NCBI GenBank assembly: GCA_910890315.1
Contig: CAJVGD010000002.1
Span: 1,860,001-1,924,000 of the forward strand
DNA: 64,000 nucleotides
Source: Serendipita indica DSM 11827
Taxonomy: Eukaryota > Basidiomycota > Agaricomycetes > Sebacinales > Serendipitaceae
Direction: 5' to 3'
In this document: in pieces, positions 23,501-34,099 of the stretch
Numbering within the stretch: the stretch's first letter is position 1
How the letters are laid out: each line of letters starts with the position of its first letter
The notes under the pieces: model-generated
Databases searched by the model: none
Seen by the model: only the letters and a program-made list of their open reading frames with translations
Told to the model about the DNA's origin: nothing
Program-made: the position numbers and the translations under genes

Positions 23501-25309
23501 TCCACGCACTTTGACATGCGTGAGAATGTCCTGCAGCTCATTGGCAGTGAGCGGGTCGAATGCCGCGAGGAGGAGAGCAACCACTTTACACATAGGTTCT
23601 TGAGCCTTTGGGTCTATCCGCTCGAAGATCAGGCTATATACGTCGTCTATATCTCCCGCCTTGTCCACTGAGATTAGGCAATCATAGGTATTCTCGGGGG
23701 TGTCCCAGGTAGCTTCGCTGTTCAGCATTCGGCACGCAGTACTCGCCCAGATGAACAGTCCTCTGGCCTTTTCGACCAGCCGCTGCCTTCTGTCAGGAGG
23801 TAGAACTCCGTCTAACGATCGATTTATATAGGTGGCGATGTCATCAACGTTATCTGAATGGCTGACATCGTGGAGACGGTCCTCCAATTTCGCCTTGATT
23901 GAGAGGGACCCCAAGGTCGATTGAATGACAGGATCCGGTCGACTTGTCATGAATATCTTCAGGATCTTGCACTCTCGAGCAGCTGTGCAAAGTGTTTCGA
24001 GAAGCTGTTTCCGCTGCGATCCAGATTTACATTCGTCAACAGCGTCGATGACGAGGATCACACGCTGCTGCCAATGAAGGAGAGGACCAGTGACGAGCAT
24101 CTGAAACTGCTCTCCAAGAGAGTTTTGCATGAAAGACGGATTGCGCTTGATGGCATCAGCGATATGCTGCGTAAGCTGGGGAATGTAATGTGCAAGGTTT
24201 CTTGCAATGGTCGAGCAGAATTTGTCGGTCGTGGATCCCTCGCTACTGGCTATGGAGAAGAAGAATCGGCCGCCTAGCGCTCCTTCCCTCTGCCATGCTT
24301 CTAACGCGGAGATTGCGACGGTGGATTTACCAGAGCCAGCGATGTCACAAAGCCAAAATATTGGCTTGTCCGACCGCTCATCCAGGGCCCAGTGCCGGAT
24401 CATTTCCAGAACGGTCTCCCGCGTTCCTTCCATGCAAGGACTATGAACTGAGGATGCGGCGAAGTCTACAATTGGCAACTGAAGTATTGCAGCGGCGTCG
24501 GCTCGAAAATGCTAAGCAAGCATTCCGTACAGGTTTCAAACTTACCTTCCGCCTTGATTTTTTCCATACTGGCTTTGGAAGTCTCTTCCATCGCCTGAAT
24601 GCGTAACGCGATGAAAAGAGTCAGTGCGCTCTATACTTATGGTCAACATATGAATAAGACTGGTAATGCTCGCACAATCAACTGTCTATGTCGGTCCTCA
24701 ATATCCCGATTGAATCTACGGATCTCCTCTGCATCAGTCCTCACTTTAGACATTGATTTAAACAGGCCGAATTTCCTGCGGCTACGTTTCTCCTGCAGAT
24801 TATCTACTGTTTGTTGCATCCCTTTCAGGAGCCTGCATTGTTCAGCCTATGAAATTACATTTAAGCTGCTCACGTACTCGATGTAGTGGGTGAGCGGTCG
24901 CTTGATGGCCTCATGGATGGCCCTGTCCTCTGGCGGGTATTTTTCGATTAAGGCGATCTGTTCCTCGAGTGCGATAATGTATTCTTCCAAACGTCGCGTC
25001 AGGTCTGTCCATTCCTCCTGATTGCTCTCTATCGTCTGTTTTGTTCGTTATAAGAATCCGCTGTATGTCCCGGCTTCGCCAACCCACCCGCATAATTTCG
25101 AGGACCGACTTCGCAGTTTTACAAGCTGCTTTGAGAGGAGCAAGTATATCTGAACCCTCGGTTACATTCGCCACCACATCGAGACCGACATTGACCGTAT
25201 CATACACTTGATGCTTCTTGCTTGACGAAACCTCAGCGATAGACGAGTATCGAGATGAATTTACACTCCTATACCATTTATTTGTCCTGTCTGACCTTTG
25301 GGTAGACAT
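20523..25309 (-). CDS. NACHT-WD40 NLR-type (STAND) protein, HET-E/HET-D-like
   Basis: Start near 25309 (MSTQRSDRTNKWYRS; exact base uncertain). The N-terminal helical domain (DTVNVGLDVVANV...LAPLKAACKTAKSVLEIM, then ESNQEEWTDLTRRLEEYIIALEEQ after an intron) is the type found before NACHT in agaricomycete NLRs. Further introns lead to HSPCMEGTRETVLEMI and the NACHT domain: P-loop DIAGSGKSTVA (near 24330), Walker B ILVIDAVDEC, sensor FMTSRPDP, then a winged-helix-like part and RHPTFVEYLRRCS. Next are a linker (CLNRLTSRAEGLKFNICQIESS...LYWMEILSF), an intron, and an 803-residue frame with 14 near-identical 43-residue WD repeats plus one degenerate repeat. Such proteins act in fungal self/non-self recognition and programmed cell death. 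Near 23370-23385 the frame changes within a conserved stretch: a true frameshift, an assembly indel or a 34 bp intron. Confidence 0.85.
20790..22724 (-). repeat. Array of about 15 WD40 repeats, 129 bp unit
   Basis: Fourteen units with the pattern V-x-A-V-x-F-S-P-D-G-S-x-I-V-S-G-S-x-D-x-T-I-R-L-W-E-A-x-T-G-Q-P-L-G-E-P-L-R-G-H-E, each exactly 43 codons, and one degenerate unit at the C-terminal end. Differences fall mainly at the first three residues after the G-H pair, at x after F-S-P-D-G-S, after S-G-S, and between E-A and T-G. Confidence 0.92.
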
Positions 25310-25595
25310 CGTAGTAGCGGACCAGTCCAAGATGTAGTCGGCGTCAACTTGCCAGCCTCACCGAGATGTCAACATAATCACCACATGACAATGTTTGATA
25401 AGCCCACTTATTACTCTTTAATCCCGATGTTCTTAGGAGAACGACCCCTCGTAGGCAGGTAATCATCCTCGCTTCGCCGGTTTTCCCTTCTGGGCATGAG
25501 GGTTTCCTTCCGCTCTAAACTCCCTCACTTTGTGCTCTTCTAGTTTTGGCTAGGTCCTGGTGCGCGTTGTGACCTCTTTGCGTTGTTCTCCTCGG
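25310..25595. other. NLR upstream region
   Basis: About 290 bp between the NLR start and the right direct repeat; presumably the NLR promoter. No gene. Confidence 0.45.
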
Positions 25596-25611
25596 CTCAT
25601 ACTCTTGTTAG

Positions 25612-25857
25612 GTCAGGTCGTCCCTGGGGCGGGCCGTGACTGGCTCTGGAAGCCAAGGCCAAGGGAACTCTAGTGCAATAAATTTGGGGCTGTAAACTGG
25701 CTCATCTCTCGGCATCCTTGCCTTGGTGGTTTCGATCTGGCTTCGCTTGCGCAAGCAGAGGCGGATTACTGCTGGGAAGCACGGAGATGGTATACCTACA
25801 AGTCAGGGATCGTCCTACCGAACACCGATAAATGCGAACCCCACATGGGCTTATTAG
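25612..25857 (+). pseudogene. Exon-2 relic of a member B-like gene
   Basis: After the acceptor-like ttgttag, the sequence follows member B exon 2 (caggtcgtccctg, ggctctggaagccaaggcc, cttgccttggtggttt, ending acatgggcttattag) but has an in-frame stop (gcaataaat in place of gcaatgaag), small indels in the helix region and no exon 1 upstream. It is a non-functional fragment created with the direct repeat. Confidence 0.8.
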
Positions 25858-26702
25858 AGGTGAATGCCCGCCTTCTGATAATGTTGGCTAGTCACTAACC
25901 CTGTACAGTTATGCATAGGAAACGACATATCTATGGCACAGGGAAACAAGAACGCAAACATGGAAATACCCTTTGATGAGACAACCTAGCCACCAAACGC
26001 GATGGACACCCTTCCTCTCCCTTTCGCCTGATTCAGACAGACATATCAATCTTTTCGCCATGAATAGTACCAAAAACACGCGCTCGTTCACAAAAATACT
26101 CTATGCAGCCGTCTGCCGCGTCCCTAGGCTCAATCCCCGCTTTCGCCTATCGCCGCCTTCCCTCTTGCTATTCGGGTCATATCCCATTCATATTACTCAC
26201 TTTAGGCCCGCTGAGGTCTCGCATTCATGGGTTCTTCACCTCCCAACTCGTCTGGGTCCTGTTTGGTTTGCCACAAGGCCCTGTCCTTTCTTTGCAGATT
26301 CGCTCTTTCCTTTACAATCTCAGATAAAGCTAAGATAAAGTTGCCAGGGCTTCTAGGTGGTTCAACATTGTCTGCTTTTCTTACCGTCCAAACGATCGGC
26401 GCTAAATGTTCCCCAAATTATTGTCCCCACTCCATCTCTGATACGTTTCTATGTCTTAATGTCTACTAGTCTCCCTAGAGTATGAAACGTATCAATCCAC
26501 AGCAAAGGGCTCCCCTTCGTCGAGTGCTGCAGACTTAGCCGGCTATTCCTGTTCAAGCTCAACTCATCCCACTTGACCAGCAAGGCATACCCAATGACAA
26601 TATCGTTCATCATGTCGATTTCAAATCCGATGAATAGGGCTGGTAGAGAACACCGAAATGGGCGATCAGCCTCATGTGTGCCAGCACGAGGCATCAATCT
26701 GA

Positions 26703-26710
26703 CTATAAAT
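26703..26710 (+). promoter_or_regulatory. TATA-like box ctataaat of member C
   Basis: 46 bp before the start codon, the same spacing as in member B; also kept in the left direct repeat at 20351-20358. Confidence 0.5.
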
Positions 26711-26755
26711 GCCGTCAAAATCAGACAGAATTTGTTGAGCAACCTCTCCCACAGG

Positions 26756-27719
26756 ATGCAATTCGTCATTACTATCCTCGCACTCTTGCTCTCGACCACC
26801 AGAGCACAAGTTCGGAGGGACGGACTAGTCGTGAATGTCCCAGGATGGGAAGGAATGACATACAATGCGGTTAGGTGGGAGCCCCTATGTGGTTCACTCA
26901 CGCGTACTTGGTCATCTGGATATAGCTGGAGCGGGTGTATCCCCGCAATGGACAGCTACAGTAACGATACGCAAAAACCTTTCGCCCTTTACGACCTCTC
27001 AGGTATCTTGCTTGAAAAGGCAGGCGTCGGGCTTGGAAAGCCCGTCTGCATGTGCTTCTCACTGGGCGTGATAACGACGGGGGAGAAATTGGACATATGT
27101 TGGGGGTTTGATCTCCATGGCGCTGTCATCGCCCAGGGTGGGAGTGGCGTTGTATATGGCAGCTGGCGGACCAGCGGCAAGGCTCTTGCTCGTTGTGCGA
27201 ATGTCAATCTCGCGTCGCTGGAAGCGCAATGGTCTCAAACAGCAGTCATACCTTCATACACGGGAGCGGTCCAAACACTCAATCTGGGCCCTAGTACAGT
27301 GACCCAAGTTCAGACGGTCACGATCACTCCCACCAGTGCGTAGCTGCTCTCGACCCATCGTCCAGCTTATGCTTTTGTCAGTTGCAACATTCAACGTTAC
27401 TTCAACTACCGTGTTTACTGGTTTCAACGGTCAGATTGTCACTCAGCCAGTCACGTATGTGACGACAGCGCCGGTCATTGGCTCCGGAGGGTCAGCTGGA
27501 GGATCATCTCAAGGAAATTCTGACGGCTCGAAGAAAATTGGACTTGGAGTTGGATTAGGGCTCGGCATCCCGGCCCTGGTGGCTATCTTTGGGCTTTGGC
27601 TGTGGGTAGAGGACCGTAAGCATAGGCGTATTATGTCTGTACAGAACGGGGGTATACCTGGTAGTGGGGGTGCTCCCATAAACCCAGTTAACCCAAATCC
27701 AAGGTGGTCTCGAATGTGA
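26756..27719 (+). CDS. Six-cysteine type I membrane protein, family member C
   Basis: Signal peptide MQFVITILALLLSTTRAQ, cysteines at residues 45, 61, 98, 100, 115 and 147, with RWEPLCGSLTRTW, CIPAMDSYSNDTQ, GVGLGKPVCMCFSL, LDICWGFD, GSWRTSGKALARC and WSQTAVIPSYTG. A 46 bp phase-1 intron (27336-27381) follows TITPT. Exon 2 encodes a Thr/Ser/Val-rich stalk (ATFNVTSTTVFTGFNGQ), a Gly/Ser linker, a glycine-rich helix (LGVGLGLGIPALVAIFGLW), the juxtamembrane WVEDRKHRR and a tail ending NPNPRWSRM. The start was chosen over an upstream in-frame Met (26573) because it begins the signal peptide and lies 46 bp after a TATA-like box. Closest to D in the stalk and tail. Function unknown. Confidence 0.78.
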
Positions 27720-28390
27720 ATATATACATTTGCCTCCATTTTACTCACTCACCCTGCACAGGTAACATAACAAATATTGTATCTTACGCGATGTCATATT
27801 ATGAGGGTTTCATTAGATACGTTTGGCTCTATAGAAACTGAGAGGAGCCGGCGAGCAAGCTGTTCACAGAGATCAGACCATGTCACTTGCACAATTAAAG
27901 CGTAACTGAGCGTGCCGGTTTGAAAGGGCATACGATAGTATGGAATGTCTGTAGTCGAGAGGAGTATTCACCTGAATATCCGGCCAATCACTATCCTTAT
28001 CGACAAATGCAAATTCTCCCAGGTACTCTGATTAAAGAATATCATACCAGACGGTGGCTACATAAGGGCACTATCATAGACTTGGTCATGTCTCATCGAA
28101 AAAGAAAACGCAAGGTTTTCGTCAATATATGCATTTATTCATACCGTTCTATCTGGGATTCAACACCCGAACATCTCAGAAGTAACAGACCCAGCTTTAT
28201 ATGGAAAATGCTGATCTAACGGTCCATCCCTTCACAAGGATGTGGTCCGCTGGTCGACGTACTGGACAACTGAATAGGCTGTTTGGCACGACCGTCGCCT
28301 CGCGCTGTTCACGTTCAAGGGACCGATTTCAGGCTGTATGGGATATAATATAACGTCGAGACCCCGCTCACGACCGATCAGCGTTGTCCG
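27720..28390. other. Intergenic between members C and D
   Basis: 671 bp without a supported gene. A TATA-like gatataatata lies about 50 bp upstream of the member D start. Confidence 0.45.
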
Positions 28391-29343
28391 ATGGCCATGC
28401 AGTCCCAAGCCCTTTTCTTCCTTCTTCTATCGTTCTCTCTCGCGGCGGCAGAGATTGCAAGAGATGGCTTGAATGCAAATATCGGAGGATGGACCGGATT
28501 GACCTTCCAGGCGTCTCGGTATGAGCCTCTTTGCGGCTCGCTCGCCAGCACGCGAGCCCCAGCCGATTCGTTCACAAACTGCATCCCGGCCATAGACAGC
28601 TACACCAACGATACACAGACAACACTGGCATTCTACGATATCTCTGGTGTGCGACTTTCTGGTACAGGGGTCGGTCTCGGAAAGGATCTCTGCATGTGCT
28701 TCTCGCTCAGTACTCTTTCTGATGCAGAAAAGCTGGACATCTGTTGGCACTTTGACGGGAATGGAGTCGTTTCCCGTGATTGGCAGTATCAGCAAGTCAT
28801 GGGCAGCTGGAGGACAAGCGGCAAGGCACTTCCACACTGCGCCGACGTCAATGTCCCATCTCTTCAGGGAGAATGGTCCCAGACGGCTTTTATGCCGACG
28901 TATACTGGGGTGATCCAAACTCTCAATCTTGGCCCGACGACTGTGCATGTGACGGAGGTTGAAACACAGACTATTATCTTGACACCTACTGGTGAGGAGC
29001 AAGAAAATGTTGGTCTTTTGCACTACTGACGTCCCTAGTTGCTACATTCAGTGTTTCGTCTATCACCGTCATCACCGGATCTGACGGTCAAGTCACAACC
29101 CAGCCAATAACCTACGCGACCGAAGCGGCCGTGATAGCCAACGTCCCAAATGGTGGTGGAGGAAACTCTGATTCGTCGAAGAGCGTTGGGCTTAAACTAG
29201 GACTGGGCTTGGGTATACCTGCACTTGCCGCCATCGTCATCTTTTGGATCTGGATAGAGGACCGTAAGCACAAACGAGCAATCAGAGCCCAAGGGAATGG
29301 TGGTGTACCCGTCAATCCTAACCCAACTTGGGCTCAAAGATGA
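28391..29343 (+). CDS. Six-cysteine type I membrane protein, family member D
   Basis: Signal peptide MAMQSQALFFLLLSFSLAAA (a second Met at codon 3 could also serve). Ectodomain: RYEPLCGSLASTR, CIPAIDSYTNDTQ, GVGLGKDLCMCFSL, LDICWHFDGNGVV, GSWRTSGKALPHC, WSQTAFMPTYTG. A phase-1 intron (28992-29038) follows ILTPT, at the same place as in B and C. Exon 2 gives the stalk ATFSVSSITVITGSDGQ, a linker, the helix LGLGLGIPALAAIVIFWIW, the juxtamembrane IEDRKHKR and a tail ending NPNPTWAQR. Six cysteines at family positions. The next gene is the inverted CE16 esterase, convergent at 29567. Function unknown. Confidence 0.78.
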
Positions 29344-29566
29344 ATCCTCAGATTCACTACCTCAAAGTAACACAAGGAATGAATAACGACCTAATTTCTT
29401 CTGACTTGGACGATATATGAGCCGACCAGCTTGAAAATTCCGTAGCCAGTAGCTGAATAATGACAGTATCTACACCAATGAGAGCTGCGGTAGCCACTTT
29501 TCAACTCCGAAGCAACCTGGCGCCAAAAATGAGCGGAAGAAATGGTCAGAGAATGGAAGTATTCAC

Positions 29567-31238
29567 TTAGATGTATGTCCCCTTGATCAGCTTGGAGAGG
29601 TCGGACGCCAATGCGTTGTGAATAACTGGACCTGTAATGATCGTTAGAAATTCACAAAATAAAGGACTTTACTGACTAGGGTGATAGTCGTTGCACCACG
29701 CATAGGTATTTCCTGAGCCATAAGAGGTGGCGTCTTGAAGACCATAGGCAGAAGGATTGTCAAGCACGGTGTTGAAGGCGGTAGAGGTGTCATAAACCAG
29801 TGCAGTTACCTAGAACAGCTTGATCAGTTGGATCCAGATGACGGAGTGAAATACTCACTCCCGAATTTGCAGATGCAAACGCTGCGGCCTTGGCTGCCAA
29901 TTTGGAGTTGTAGTCTGCGATGACAGCCTTTTCTGTGGCCGTTACAGAAGAGCCTTGGCCGAGCATCTGATTTTATCAGATATACAGAAAAGTCGTACTG
30001 AGAGGTCATACCAGAGGGGAACGCTGAATAGGGGGAACGGTAAGGAACAGGAATTTCCTTGCACCAACGCTGTAAAGAGATTGCACGAGCTCTACAGATG
30101 ATCAGAGACCTTGAATTAATTGAGGCTGAACTACTCACGGAAGTAGCGATTCAAGAGAGTGTCATCGAACGTCGTTGCATCGGATCGCCAGTAGCTGTTA
30201 CCAATGTCGCTACAAAGGGTCAGATTCGAAGCTATTTTGGAATAGATACTTACTTGATGCCAATCCATACACTGAAAAGTGTATTTGAGGACGACCAGCC
30301 AGGATAGTACGCCTTGCCTGGGGCATTGTAGTTAAGAAAGTCGTTTGTTTGGTCCACCAAAGACTTGACGGTGCCTGAGATGGGAGTAAATGATGAGGTA
30401 TAAATAAACTTCTGGCCTTACTCGTGTAAGGCGTAACAAGATTCGCGTCAATAGTCGCGCCTCCGTACGCATGGTTATACACCTTATAAAGTGTATGAGT
30501 ACCGGATGTTACCAGCGTGGAAGACGCTTGAGTACCTTGACAACGGTCGAGTTGTAAGTAGTGGCGGCGTAGTCGATCCAATTGGGGACGCTTCCGCAAG
30601 CCGTGTAGCCTGAAGAGAGTCAATCGAGGTCATTACATGAGTAATGAAGAGCCCAATACCAGGATAAGTCGGGTTGCCGAACGGGTTAGTGTTCGAAGGC
30701 TGAGTTCCGGAATACGAGAATCCGGTTTGGCTAGAGGAATCAGCACATGAAGTATAACTAAGCTTTAATCACTCACGTGTACGAGTCTCCAAAGCTGAAC
30801 CAGAACTTGCCTGTTGCGGTTCCGCTGACGCTCGGTGCAGATGAAGTGCTAGAGGATGTTCGAGACGTGCTTGAGCTCGTCCTTGTACTGATACTGCTCG
30901 AACTACTCGACGTCTTGCTGGTGCTACTGCTCGAGCTACTCGATGCCTTGCTTGTGCTACTGGCGGTCGTCGACGATTGGAGACACTGTGAATACCCTAC
31001 AAATCGTCAATTGAGCAAAAGGGTGAGCGATTCGACTTGCAAGGGTTTGAATAGACACACGTCCATCCGCTGACGCATGTCGTGGGTCCTGTCCAATTTT
31101 GCCCACCGCCTATATGTCGAGATCAATGCTTGTCGACGCCTTGTGAAGAAAAAACAGACACTGTCCCCAAGCACTCTGTTGTGCTAATACGACAGGAACG
31201 AGTGACACAGAGATCGATACGAACGCCCAAGATTTCAT
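29567..31238 (-). CDS. Secreted CE16 (GDSL) acetylesterase with CBM1, copy 2 (inverted)
   Basis: Paralogue of the gene at 8235-9797 on the opposite strand. Signal peptide MKSWAFVSISVSLVPVVLA followed by QQSAWGQC, CBM1 exons (GQNWTGPTTCVSGWTC), and a Ser-rich linker with more S/T repeats than copy 1 (SSSSSSSTSKTSSSSS). Catalytic landmarks: FSFGDSYT, YNHAYGGATIDA, VWIGIN and, near the C-terminus, CNDYH followed by ASDLSKLIKGTYI. About nine exons with introns in the same places as copy 1. Secreted; predicted to deacetylate xylan-derived sugars on plant walls. Together the two copies bracket the six-cysteine/NLR block in inverted orientation. Confidence 0.87.
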
Positions 31239-31943
31239 GGTGATACGCGCGAGGGGAGCGCGACTCCGCATATCCAGGGGTTTAAATAAGCCAGACCAGT
31301 ATGTAGAAACCGCACGTCTTTCCGACGAATCGGCAAGATTCTGGCAAACGTTCCAAGCCACCTCATTTGCTGATTGCTGACGAATAGGAACGAGAAGAGC
31401 ATCGAGGCGGATATTTTGAGGACTAAGAGGAACTATGGAGGGGTGAGATGTTTTAAGGGCATGGGAAAGCCAGGTTCCGAATCATGTAGGCGGACCGGGG
31501 AGGGTCTACAAAGAGGCTGCCACGGGGATACCACGCTAACTGGTCTCCGCATCCCAGATTGGATCCGAGAGGGCTGTCGAATCATATGTCTTCCCGAAGT
31601 GACAACCTGGGAATCCCACCAGACTGGTAAACCTTGGAAAAAGCACAAATGATACGCCGAAGAGGTCGTCATGCGTCACGTGTAGTGGGAGCGGTCCCCA
31701 ACAATTTCACGAGGCATTCGTACTGAACATCGGGGCTCCCATATGATCGAGATTGGCTCAGAATAGTGCCTATACACGTGGCATCGTTGGGGAATTGCAT
31801 AACGAACGGCCCGTGTACACAAGATAGAGCGCCCTGGGTGGTCTGTTCGAGCTGTGCTATTGACCCCTTGCTCAGTGAGTCTGTTCAGACTCTAGTTTCC
31901 AGATAAAGCAGATATATCAAACTCTTAAAGTTTGCTCATACAC
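31239..31943. other. Intergenic, no gene seen
   Basis: CE16 promoter and about 600 bp of sequence without coding support. Confidence 0.45.
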
Positions 31944-33459
31944 CTAAGAGAAAAAGGGAGCAGTGGAAAGCCACTTGGGCTCGAAAGAGCGAGGTGCAGA
32001 TGCCTCATAGACAGCGCTCGAACCTTGCGAGGCTTTGATGAGGGTTGGTTCCCGGCCTCCTCCGTTACGTATAACCCTCCATACATTCTCCAGCTCTATC
32101 CAACCCACAGAGCGGACGGTCATCGCGATATTCATAACCGTTCGTTTTTCCTTGAGCAACGGTTTGTAGCAAGAGGAGTTAAGCTCGAGGTACTCTAGTT
32201 TGGGGAGTCTTTTTGCTATCATTTTGAGTTTGGTTCCGTCGTACGGCTGCGGAAGTCGGTCAGATTAGTCTTGAACGTGACAATCGCTCACATTAGGAAC
32301 ACCTCGTAGCTCGAGCTTTGTCAGATCCCGAGGGAGCGATGAGGTTATGGTAAGAAAGGCTTCGTATCCATCGTCCATATCGCTCTGTATAGCTGTCCCA
32401 AATCGCTTGAGATTCGGAGCCGCCTTGAGTAGGCCCCTCAGGTTCCTTTGGAGGACCCTCCCGGGTGAGTAAATGTCAAACTCCTCGATTGTCGGATGTG
32501 AGGAGAAGAACTGAGCCAAGTGAGCGTACAGGCTCTCCCCTCCGTCGTAATTGACTGGCCTGGTGACAAGTCGCAGAGATCTAAAGTCTCGATATATCGG
32601 ATTGTGAGAGAGCCAGTCGATGATTGGTCTCGCATCGCTCGTAGTGCCAATATCGACCCGCGCCAGCGAAGGAGCACCTAACAGTCCGGAGAGTTGATCG
32701 CTGGTAAAGCCGTACGAAAGGTATCTGATAACTACGTTCTCCAAACACGGAAGGCGAAGATGCTGGCACTCCCAGGGATGTAAACTGTCCAGAATTAGTG
32801 TTGTCAGAGTGACAAAAGTGTTCAGCAGAGTGGAGATCTGAGCGTCGTCAAAACGTGCATAGTGCCTAGACGTGCTCCACAGGGTGAAATGGCGGAGATT
32901 TGGAAACATGTGGTTTGTGAGGGCTTCTGTACTGGTGAGCGACGGGTCGGGACTGAGAAGGGAAACAGTCCGGCTATACAGATAAGAATCAGTCTATATA
33001 CGGGTGGTTCTGCTCAGCTTACACTTCAAAGAACTCCAAATTGGTGATATGCTCTGCCAAAGCCGACGGCAAGCACGAAATATCGGATGTTTCGGGTTGC
33101 TTCCAACTAAGTGTCGTGACATTTTTCAGGAGAGGTGCACATTCTTCAAGGACTGTGGTGGTGAACCATTAGAGCCGAACCCAATCGCCCGTTTGCTGGC
33201 ACTCACCATTCGCAAGATAATCATTGCTTTGATTTGGCGAAAGATTGATGATGAGCTTCTTGACACAGTTGGCATGATATGGCTGTTGGTGGAGCAGTGG
33301 AGCGATGTGGGGCAGATTTTGGCCCAGGCGAAGGACGTCGAAACGGCGAGGAATTGTCACAATAGCAAAGCGACGATTTACCAACGACAAGTTTCGTATA
33401 TCACTCCGGCGCAGAGTTGGCAGGAGAGCGATGAGTAGTTCATCTGGGAATGTGTCCAT
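31944..33459 (-). CDS. F-box protein with LRR-like C-terminal region
   Basis: Starts MDTFPDELLIALLPTLRRSD at 33459, an F-box (P-x-E-L-L...L-x-x-L-V-N-R-R-F). Introns remove a segment after LAN (about 33207-33150) and others near 33028-32975 and 32294-32250, giving leucine-rich stretches (APLLKNVTTLSW, ITNLEFFEV, FPNLRHFTLWS, LTTLILDSL, LARVDIGTTSD, LPKLEYLELNSSC) to the stop at 31944. F-box proteins link substrates to SCF ubiquitin ligase through Skp1; the substrate here is unknown. Large families of such genes exist in agaricomycetes. Two related, decayed genes are nearby at 34100-34897 and 37217-38840. Confidence 0.7.
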
Positions 33460-34099
33460 GGCCAAGTGGCGTTTCGACCGATAAACCACCTGAACACCGC
33501 GTGGCACGTTTCGCACGTTCTGGCGGTGTGAGCTTCATCCCTTTAGACTCGTGATCTTTATCTATTCCAGCTGGAATTGGCGAGGGGCTCGCGTAAATGT
33601 TGAAAGGCAGACACTAGCCCCGTCTCACCACCCCCTCTATATGGCGAAGCTTAACCTAAGAGACGCTGGGTAGAAGCGGTCTAACTGTCGTCGCGATGGT
33701 TTCTTCTCGTTGGTCCACGGGGTTGAAAGATAGGAACCTCAAGAATGGAAAGCCGGCGCCAATGTGAAGATCGTACCCACCCTTCTGTAAGGCTGCAAAT
33801 CAAAGTGATCAACAGCATTGATACGTGGAAGTTTATACGTACTATGAGATATTGAGTTTTGACTGTAGCGAAGCTAGGCCTTGGAGAGTCAGAAAACCAG
33901 ATTGAGTACCACCGTATGAAGAAAATTCTCGATTGCGCGTTCATCATTAGGGAGGATGACCCAGCAATACTGAATGCCGAGTCAGCGGGTGCACTCCACT
34001 CACGATGCAAAGTTCTGGCTTGATTCTTCTGATTTTGGATATTCGAAAGGAAGAAGGCCCGCTGGGGGACCAATCGTTGCGGATGCATCAAGTCGAGGC
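33460..34099. other. Intergenic or relic sequence
   Basis: No supported gene; the distal part may belong to the decayed F-box gene to its right. Confidence 0.4.

Larger units (their letters stand above)
25596..26773 (+). repeat. Right ~1.2 kb direct repeat bracketing the NLR gene
   Basis: Counterpart of 19230-20422, same orientation. It begins in a degenerate B-like intron/exon 2, continues through the 3' flank and ends in the promoter and first codons of intact member C. Here the C gene is complete, unlike in the left copy. Confidence 0.85.

Noticed and set aside
25596-26773. Direct repeats as long terminal repeats of a retroelement around 20-26 kb
   Set aside because: The interior holds only the host NLR gene, with no reverse transcriptase, integrase or gag-like reading; the repeats consist of host exon, flank and promoter sequence.
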